From assembly GCA_027449545.1 (NCBI GenBank), contig DAIDLI010000140.1, positions 1 through 64,000 on the forward strand: a stretch of 64,000 nucleotides of DNA, in the 5' to 3' direction. The notes below the pieces were generated by a model that worked only from the letters and a program-made list of their open reading frames with translations, ran no database searches and was not told the DNA's origin. Both the position numbers and the translations under genes were made by a program. Shown here piece by piece: positions 36,243 to 41,975 of this stretch (position 1 is the first letter of the stretch; the number at the start of each line of letters is the position of its first letter). The DNA comes from Acidobacteriaceae bacterium (lineage in GTDB: Bacteria > Acidobacteriota > Terriglobia > Terriglobales > Acidobacteriaceae).

Positions 36243-37034
36243 TCAGAGACTGTGTCGCGTCCGGAGCACCTGCTCTTGGATGTCACGTTCGATCGAGGCG
36301 TAGAGATCCGGGAGGCTCTTTTTACGTCTTCTTAGGCCATCTTTTACCTTCTCATGATCAAACTCCTCCGCCTTCCTCGTCCATCCTCCAGCAGCTATTC
36401 CGGCAGCGATGAGTACCGCGATTTTTGGATAGCTGCAGCCGTATCGGTCCCGAAGGAGGAGAACAAGCATGAGAAAACCTTCGTCGTTCATTTCATCCCG
36501 TTTTGCGTGCGAGATCGAACGGAAATGCTCTTCAAGCCGCGAGAGCAGACCCTTCCCTCTGGCAATCCAGTCAATCAACTCGTGCCGCTCCGCAGGCCAA
36601 TCTACGGGGTTCGTCCTGTCTTCAACTGCGAGGACCTTATCTGCACCCTCCTCTTCATTCCTCTCCCCCACTTGCTTAGGGTTTGCGAGAGCCTCAATCC
36701 TTACGAGTAGGGAACCCGCCTTGGAAAGATTCTTCTTCAGGAGCGAGTGAAGCTGCCGCTTATCTTCGACAGCGAATCCGGTTCCGACAGCACGGTCCAC
36801 CGAAAGTCCATCTGTGAGCCTGTGGATCCTTTCAGCCACGTCCCGGATACTTCCAAATGCGCTAATGGATCTCCAAGCGGCCGCACCGTTGTGACTGTTG
36901 AGGTACGCCTCAAACCGCTGAAGCCATCCTGCGTCGAGCGGCTCATCGATCCACGTTAAGCTGCCAGCCGGAACCTCCGCCTCGTAATCGGCGACAACGT
37001 TAAGACCATGTTGTACTTGCTGTGACTTCCCCAT
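36243..37034 (-). CDS. Hypothetical element-encoded protein
   Basis: From ATG 37034 the product has about 263 residues. The frame is open further upstream but only from a GTG at 37166. It is charged and mostly helical, with a leucine-rich middle (LHSLLKKNLSKAGSLLVRIEAL) and a C-terminal segment resembling a helix-turn-helix (DRYGCSYPKIAVLIAAGIAA). No signal or membrane segment is present. It is the only long leftward gene in the left half of the element and converges on the integrase with nine bases between. I do not recognise the family; a DNA-binding, defence or control role is possible. Confidence 0.65.
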   Translation of the reverse strand: MGKSQQVQHGLNVVADYEAEVPAGSLTWIDEPLDAGWLQRFEAYLNSHNGAAAWRSISAFGSIRDVAERIHRLTDGLSVDRAVGTGFAVEDKRQLHSLLKKNLSKAGSLLVRIEALANPKQVGERNEEEGADKVLAVEDRTNPVDWPAERHELIDWIARGKGLLSRLEEHFRSISHAKRDEMNDEGFLMLVLLLRDRYGCSYPKIAVLIAAGIAAGGWTRKAEEFDHEKVKDGLRRRKKSLPDLYASIERDIQEQVLRTRHSL

Positions 37035-37390
37035 ACTGCAATTGTCGTTGAAGACCAGAGGCTCCGCCAGCGGAGGGGCCAAAAATTTCAAATCGGGGAC
37101 CGTTTTCAACCACTGATTCCGTCCGCAAATGTACGTACAACTGTAGCTGAGGATGTGACTGAGCACCTTGGCTCAGTTGCAGATCTCGCACGTCGGTTGC
37201 GTTCGGATGAGTCGGGTTCAGTGGCCGGAAATGCCGAGAATCGGGCATGATTTTGGCCACTGTATCTGCCCCTAGAAATTCGTAATCTACAAGAGCCTCG
37301 ACAAGAAATTGCAGGGCAATAGAGCACTGAACAAAAAAGGACAAATTGACTAAATATCAACAACACTCATTTACATCAGCAAACGCAGTA

Positions 37391-37639
37391 ATGCCTACCA
37401 ACGGAGGCCGTCATGCTCTTCGCGTCGGTAGGATCAACGATGTCGCATCAATCGTCAAAATGGCACCGTCAACCATCCGCGCAAAGATGCAGCGCGGTGA
37501 ATTCCCCTGCTCGATTCGCCTCTCCTACAAGCTGGCTGTCTGGAACCTCGATGAAATCGAAGCGTGGTTTCATGACAAGCTGAACGCCGCGCCGGTATAC
37601 GTTCCCTATCGCAGAACTGCGGAGGTGACAAATGGTTAA
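37391..37639 (+). CDS. AlpA-like DNA-binding regulator/excisionase
   Basis: The 82-residue product from ATG 37391 has the winged-helix pattern of AlpA/MerR-type phage regulators: INDVASIVKMAPSTIRAKMQ, GEFPCSIRLSYKLAVWNLDE and IEAWFHDKL. In P4-like elements such proteins switch on integrase expression or act as excisionase. A TTG start 45 bases upstream is less likely. The stop overlaps the next gene's start by eight bases, starting a rightward operon that runs to the primase gene. Confidence 0.8.
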   Translation: MPTNGGRHALRVGRINDVASIVKMAPSTIRAKMQRGEFPCSIRLSYKLAVWNLDEIEAWFHDKLNAAPVYVPYRRTAEVTNG

Positions 37640-38030
37640 TCCTCCGACTCGGATTCTGACCCACAAGAAGCAGCGCAAGCTGACGGATGCGCAGGTTCTC
37701 TTCCTGCTCCTAGAGTACGTCGAAACCGAGGCCACGTATCGGACGCTTGCCCAAAAGTACGCCATCTCGGAAAAAGCGATTAGCAACATCGTCAACAACA
37801 TGTCTTATCGTGAGCTAGCCACCATCACTCAGGTGCGCAAGAAGGCGCAACAGAAGGCCAGTGCGAGTTCTGGACGGTACAGCCACGCCGAACCTGCACG
37901 CGTTCCAGACGCAACGAAGACGCTGATAGAGGTCGATTTCAATTCGGTGTCCTCGATTAACACCGCCCTTCATCACCTTCTGGATAGGCGCTCGACGCTG
38001 ACCGACTCTGCTGAGGAGGTTGCGGCATAG
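37632..38030 (+). CDS. Small helix-turn-helix protein of unknown role
   Basis: The 132-residue protein carries a transposase/regulator-like helix-turn-helix (ATYRTLAQKYAISEKAISNI) at about residues 33-55, a basic linker (QVRKKAQQKASASSGR) and an acidic C-terminus. It overlaps the AlpA-like gene upstream and its stop TAG overlaps the GTG start of the primase gene, so the three are translationally coupled. It may be a replication or copy-control factor of the element; this is inferred from position only. Confidence 0.7.
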   Translation: MVNPPTRILTHKKQRKLTDAQVLFLLLEYVETEATYRTLAQKYAISEKAISNIVNNMSYRELATITQVRKKAQQKASASSGRYSHAEPARVPDATKTLIEVDFNSVSSINTALHHLLDRRSTLTDSAEEVAA

Positions 38031-39334
38031 TGAACCTGTCAGCTTTCTGCGTAGACGAGCACCGGCAGGCGCAGGAGATCATGGACGTGGGGGCGGTGCA
38101 AGCCGCTCCTGCCTTCTGTTCACCGCTTCCTTCGCTGCGCGTCTTTCCTGTGAAAAACAAGCGGCCACTGTCGCGAGGCTGGCAACATTCTGCACCTATC
38201 GACTTAAAACTAGTTGCCGGTTGGCAGGAGAAACATCTTGGCTGCAACTGGGGCGCTGCTCTCGACTCTGATACGATGGTGATCGATTGTGACAGCGACG
38301 CGGCGTTGTCCGCGCTCTGCGACATAGCCGAGTCGCATGGTGGCATTCCTTCAACGCTGACAACGATCACGGGACGCGGGTTTCACTTCTGGTTCCGCAC
38401 ACCAGTACCAGTCCATAACCGTGTAGCCGTGATGCCCGGTGTAGACGTTAGAACCAAGGGTGGGTTCGTTGTAATCCCGCCGTCGGTCCATCAGAATGGT
38501 ACGCCTTACCAGTTCGCATGGTCTGATGCTCCCGTTGCCGATGCACCTGAGTGGCTCCTGAGGCTCGTGACAGGAGCTGCTTCTGGCGCTCGCAAATCGA
38601 ACGCACACTCTGCGCCGACGGGGTCAACAACGCCCGAACTGCTGGAGGGTCTCACTCCTTTCGAGCGGGACATCGCAAGATGTGGCTGGGAGAGACGTCG
38701 CGCTCCGGGCAAGGTTCCTGATGGTCGTTCGCCGTTTGCACTGCTCATTGCGTTACAGCCACACAAGGTCATCAAAGGTATCAGAAACGGTGCGCTGTAC
38801 GCGTACCTTTGTCGCCTGAGGCACGAGGGCAAGGCCGAAGAGGCTATCCGTGTTGAGGCGAGGCGAGTAGCCGCACGTATTCCAGAACCCCTTAGCAGGT
38901 ACGAGGTGGAACGCGTAATCGCCAACGCACTAAAGTTCGATGCAGGGGCGATTGGCACTAACACTCTGGTACAGGCGTGGCGTACAGTCGAACAGATCGA
39001 CACCGGTCCCGGTATGACCCGGTGGTACAGGTTTCTGCTACTGGTGGAGCAATTGGCAGAGACCCGTCCGATGTCGAAGCCAACCATCCTGCTCCCAGTG
39101 CGGTCGATTGGCATCCTGATGAATGCTCATCACACGCAGGTGGCGAAGTGGAGGCGGAGGGCAGTGGAGATGGGCATCTTGTCGAATACGTCTCGATACG
39201 TCCGCCGTCGTTTGGCAGATGAGTTTACTGTCAAAGCCGGGTTTTCTCCTCTCACTGATGGTCCTGCCCTCTACAAGGTCAAGCGCGGGAGGAAGCCAAG
39301 GACAAAGCCTATCGAACTGGAACAGGGGGTGTAG
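38030..39334 (+). CDS. Primase-polymerase (PrimPol) domain replication protein
   Basis: The 434-residue protein begins at GTG 38030. Residues about 20-185 form a bifunctional primase/polymerase domain: LRVFPVKNKRPLSRGWQHSA, WGAALDSDTMVIDCDSD (metal-binding aspartates), TTITGRGFHFWF and GVDVRTKGGFVVIPPSVH. The rest holds a primase C-terminal-like helical segment (GSRNGALYAYL-like, here GIRNGALYAYLCRLRHEGKA) and a winged-helix tail (AHHTQVAKWRRRAVEMGIL). There is no helicase domain or separate helicase gene, so host helicase must be recruited if the element replicates. Confidence 0.87.
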   Translation: MNLSAFCVDEHRQAQEIMDVGAVQAAPAFCSPLPSLRVFPVKNKRPLSRGWQHSAPIDLKLVAGWQEKHLGCNWGAALDSDTMVIDCDSDAALSALCDIAESHGGIPSTLTTITGRGFHFWFRTPVPVHNRVAVMPGVDVRTKGGFVVIPPSVHQNGTPYQFAWSDAPVADAPEWLLRLVTGAASGARKSNAHSAPTGSTTPELLEGLTPFERDIARCGWERRRAPGKVPDGRSPFALLIALQPHKVIKGIRNGALYAYLCRLRHEGKAEEAIRVEARRVAARIPEPLSRYEVERVIANALKFDAGAIGTNTLVQAWRTVEQIDTGPGMTRWYRFLLLVEQLAETRPMSKPTILLPVRSIGILMNAHHTQVAKWRRRAVEMGILSNTSRYVRRRLADEFTVKAGFSPLTDGPALYKVKRGRKPRTKPIELEQGV

Positions 39335-39352
39335 ACGCCGGACAAATAAATA

Positions 39353-39392
39353 TGCTCACCATATCTTCCAGGCCCTTGGGGTATGGTGAGCA
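39353..39392. repeat. 11-bp inverted repeat
   Basis: TGCTCACCATA (39353-39363) pairs perfectly with TATGGTGAGCA (39382-39392) around 18 bases, just after the primase gene. No T-run follows. It could be a terminator without U-tract, a protein-binding operator or part of an origin. Confidence 0.5.
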
Positions 39393-39595
39393 CAATTCCG
39401 CTCCGAGCGCGGTTGTCGGTCGATGTTGCCGTTGTTCTGTGATTGCGGAACCGGCAGCGACAGATGGGCAGGTGACCCAGATTAAGGCCTACAGGCTGCC
39501 ACCAGATTGGGTACCTTGACCGCCTGCCCTTGGTGCTCCTGCCATTGCTGGACAGGGTGGCTGCAGCGGGTGTTTACTGACCGGTAACTGAAGAG

Positions 39596-39631
39596 TTGCC
39601 GACTAACCGGGAGCTATTGCCGATAAACCGG
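39596..39631 (+). repeat. Direct repeats just before a membrane-protein gene
   Basis: TTGCCGACTAACCGG (39596-39610) and TTGCCGATAAACCGG (39617-39631) match at 13 of 15 positions with a 21-base pitch. They end two bases before ATG 39634. A third weaker match, TTTACTGACCGG, lies at 39573-39584. The 21-base pitch fits protein binding on one helix face: an operator or origin iterons. Confidence 0.45.
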
Positions 39632-39633
39632 AC

Positions 39634-40059
39634 ATGATCAGAATTGACAGTGGCCACCTTCGCGGAGTCGGCACACTATGTGCAAGATGCACCAGACTGC
39701 TCAAGCCAATGATCAGCGCGAAGTGGATGAAACGAATAGTGGGCATCGCAGCTGGGGCTGGCTGTGCTGTGGCTGTTGACTTCTGGCCTCCGGAAGCAAT
39801 GGCCTTTCAGATGGCCCTCTACTCCATGATGGTGTTGGTGCCGCTGGGCTTCGGATCATGGTCTAAACGGCATTGTGATAGGTTCTCCCTTGCTATTTCG
39901 ATTGCTACTATTCTGCATTGTGCCTTCCTGTATTTAATCCACGGAGTCTTTCCATTCCGAAGCATTTTGCCCATTGTTCCTCTGGTTCTGTGCGAATCAT
40001 CAGTCTTGTTCCTCATGACAATGAAGATCACCGCTGAGGACAACGCCCAACGGGAATAA
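39634..40059 (+). CDS. Small membrane protein of unknown function
   Basis: The 141-residue frame encodes three or four hydrophobic helices: IVGIAAGAGCAVAVDFW, ALYSMMVLVPLGFGSW, LAISIATILHCAFLYLIH and ILPIVPLVLCESSVLFLM, with a short charged tail. The start may instead be ATG 39712 (MISAKW) or 39730, just before the first helix. No recognised family. Small membrane cargo proteins of this kind occur in defence or superinfection-exclusion modules, but nothing here proves that. Confidence 0.55.
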   Translation: MIRIDSGHLRGVGTLCARCTRLLKPMISAKWMKRIVGIAAGAGCAVAVDFWPPEAMAFQMALYSMMVLVPLGFGSWSKRHCDRFSLAISIATILHCAFLYLIHGVFPFRSILPIVPLVLCESSVLFLMTMKITAEDNAQRE

Positions 40060-40106
40060 GCGATGTGTCGGTCAACTCTCGACCCCGTATTGGGACGGTT
40101 GACCGC

Positions 40107-40538
40107 CTACTCTTCCCCTACGTAGCCATCCAACCACTCGGCAGGTAGCGCACGAATAGCCTCTGCGATCCGAGCAATCATCGGGCGGGTATAGACCTCG
40201 ACGGGGTCTTCGAGTCGGTTGTCGTCGTGGTAGAACTCGCCTTGATCGAAAGCCCGGTAGACATCCCAAAAGAGCTGAGGCCTCGGCCCACTTGTGTTGG
40301 TCACGGCGACAGAAAGGTCATTCACCACTGCATCGCAAAACTCGAATGAAAGTTCGGACGAGTCGAATCCAAGCGCCAGATGGTGGGCAATCGCATTGAA
40401 GAGCTGAGATCGAGACCAGCCACATGCGGCAGTCCAACGCTGAACATCTTGCTCACTCAGGTGGCGATCAAGGTCGCCGTAGTGAACGCCGTCACGGTAA
40501 AAGGACTTTAGCTCACGGACGACGTCAGGCAGTTGCAT
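40107..40538 (-). CDS. Hypothetical element-encoded protein
   Basis: The 143-residue product is acidic and soluble. It begins MQLPDVVRELKSFYRDGVHYGD and has a helical middle with aromatic and histidine residues (WSRSQLFNAIAHHLALGFD) and an acidic tail. No known domain is evident, though the layout resembles small immunity or DUF-type bacterial proteins. It is isolated, with a convergent membrane-protein gene on the left and a 700-base gap on the right. Confidence 0.6.
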   Translation of the reverse strand: MQLPDVVRELKSFYRDGVHYGDLDRHLSEQDVQRWTAACGWSRSQLFNAIAHHLALGFDSSELSFEFCDAVVNDLSVAVTNTSGPRPQLFWDVYRAFDQGEFYHDDNRLEDPVEVYTRPMIARIAEAIRALPAEWLDGYVGEE

Positions 40539-41248
40539 GGCACAAGTCTAATTAACCCAGTGCCGGCAGGTTGCGTTGCGATTCCGGGCGTTGCGGGCGG
40601 ATGACCGGCAAACGTCGCCCTTGGGTGATCCGGCTCACGCTGCGGCGACTATGGCCGATTACACCGACAACGCGTCAGCCACCGGATTCCCAATGGCGGG
40701 ATCCACCGCAGGCAGCATGGCCAGACGCTGGTGGTTTCTGCACCCGCTGGTGGTGAGAGGGGTGGCAAAGCTTCAGTGAAATGCGCAAAGTGTGCGCCTG
40801 CTGGAGGCAGATTGTGAAAACGCGGCTGTGTGCCGGAAACCAGGCGGCGGTTGGAGGTCATCTCATCGTCTGAACTCCATCGCCCCCCTATCCCCTTGCC
40901 ACAACCTGACGCACACTTTTCGCTCGTTCAATTCAGCCGTCCGTCTGCACCAGTTGGCCCCGTCATCTGTTCGCAGCCCTTGGAACGCGTCAGAAGCCAA
41001 ATGCGTGGCAGCAATGGGCACCGGAGTGGAGTGTGTGCCGACCGATCGACGATGCCTATCGCAGCTGAATGCGCTGGCGCTTGCGGGGGACTGGGATCCC
41101 ATGAGGACCGCTCGTGGATCCGGCTCTGGTTGCACTCGAATGAGGTGAACCGGAATAATTGTGGAACTGGACTGATGTGTCATTGTTTTGGCCTTGCCCC
41201 CATTCGAGGGAGTCGGTACAGTGGTCGAACATAGGAGAAAAGTTGAGA
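40539..41248. other. Long gap in the element without supported gene
   Basis: About 710 bases. Short frames here lack homology, ribosome sites and consistent codon use. AAAGTGTGCG (40787-40796) is repeated in inverse form at 40910-40919. The stretch may hold degraded genes or regulatory RNA; I can support neither. Confidence 0.45.
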
Positions 41249-41719
41249 ATGACAAAGTTCGCTGCCGCGCTACTATTGATCGTAGGCTCAGTCTGTGCAG
41301 ACGCTAGGACGCAACTACAACAACAGAAGGCCACACCCTCTCGCCCCACTGTTTTGGTTACGGCCGGTACCGAAACCGATAGCGCCACGAATGCGGCCGG
41401 GGCAGGAACTGCCATTGGGCACGTAGCGGTTGGAGGAGCTAGCGTAGACACAAGCACCTATGAGCATTCTGAGGTATGGGAGGTTGTCCGTCATTTTCAA
41501 GAGGAGTGTCCTGCAGCAAATTTCGTGACGAACCCTGAAACGCCGCATACCCTGACAATTCACACTGATTACCAAAAGATCAGCAGTTGGATGACGGGAA
41601 CGATCGTAATTTACCAACTGGCTCTGCTGGACCACGCGAACAACCCCATCTACGTGAGCAAAAAAAAGCTGCTTCGCGGACAGATTAAGCCGATATGCAA
41701 GCTTATCCAGCGACAATAG
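41249..41719 (+). CDS. Secreted small protein of unknown function
   Basis: From ATG 41249 the product has 156 residues and begins with a Sec signal (MTKFAAALLLIVGSVCADA). The mature part contains EHSEVWEVVRHFQEECPAAN and LTIHTDYQKISSWMTG, resembling small exported proteins found in acidobacterial genomes that combine a conserved CP-containing helix with beta strands. The start at 41159 would lack a signal and is less likely; AGGAG lies 13 bases before the chosen ATG. It is the last gene before the right end of the element, followed by a hairpin. Confidence 0.65.
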   Translation: MTKFAAALLLIVGSVCADARTQLQQQKATPSRPTVLVTAGTETDSATNAAGAGTAIGHVAVGGASVDTSTYEHSEVWEVVRHFQEECPAANFVTNPETPHTLTIHTDYQKISSWMTGTIVIYQLALLDHANNPIYVSKKKLLRGQIKPICKLIQRQ

Positions 41720-41739
41720 TGGCGATAACCATTCAGGAG

Positions 41740-41772
41740 TCGAGCTGATAGACCAAGAGGACATCAGCTCGA
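41740..41772. terminator. 10-bp hairpin at element right end
   Basis: TCGAGCTGAT (41740-41749) pairs perfectly with ATCAGCTCGA (41763-41772) around 13 bases, 20 bases after the last element gene. AAA follows rather than T, so it would be a better terminator for leftward transcription; it may insulate the att region. Confidence 0.5.
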
Positions 41773-41775
41773 AAA

Positions 41776-41794
41776 GACGGTACGAATGACGGTA
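41776..41794 (+). repeat. GACGGTA pair, candidate right arm-type integrase sites
   Basis: GACGGTA occurs at 41776-41782 and 41788-41794, 12 bases apart, reading GACGGTA-CGAAT-GACGGTA. At the left end the corresponding pair reads GACGGTA-GGATT-GACGGTA with the same pitch and orientation. It lies 53-71 bases inside attR. Confidence 0.7.
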
Positions 41795-41846
41795 TCTTCA
41801 CATACGAACGGAGCTAACCAACGCATATTCAAAGCGGAATGTCGGA

Positions 41847-41860
41847 CTCTCCCTCCGCCA
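41847..41860 (+). repeat. attR core, 14 bp
   Basis: CTCTCCCTCCGCCA is identical to the last 14 bases of tRNA-Ser(TGA) at 34709-34722. The flanking bases differ on both sides. It marks the right boundary of the integrated element. Confidence 0.85.
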
Positions 41861-41975
41861 TTGCATGGAGCAGTCGCTCGCTTTTCGCTCGCACCAGTTG
41901 CGTACTGGGGCGGAGAGAAGCTCGCTACAGACTTCCGCCACCGCCAATTCCCTTCCATCGGATGACTTCCCGATG

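Larger units (their letters stand above)
34709..41860. mobile_element. 7.15-kb integrative element in tRNA-Ser(TGA)
   Basis: The element runs from the 3' end of tRNA-Ser(TGA) to a 14-bp copy of that end at 41847-41860. It encodes a tyrosine integrase next to the tRNA, an AlpA-like regulator, a small HTH protein, a primase-polymerase and four unknown proteins. GACGGTA repeats lie just inside both ends. Lower GC and AT-rich promoters set it apart from its neighbours. It has no structural phage, conjugation or helicase genes, so it resembles a satellite-like or minimal integrative element. Mobility probably depends on its own integrase and, for transfer, on a helper. Confidence 0.88.

Noticed and set aside
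40576-40779. Short rightward frames in the 700-base gap of the element
   Set aside because: Fewer than 70 codons, no ribosome site, no homology.
41865-41972. N-terminal extension of the M48-like gene
   Set aside because: It runs almost into attR and precedes a clear signal peptide at ATG 41976.
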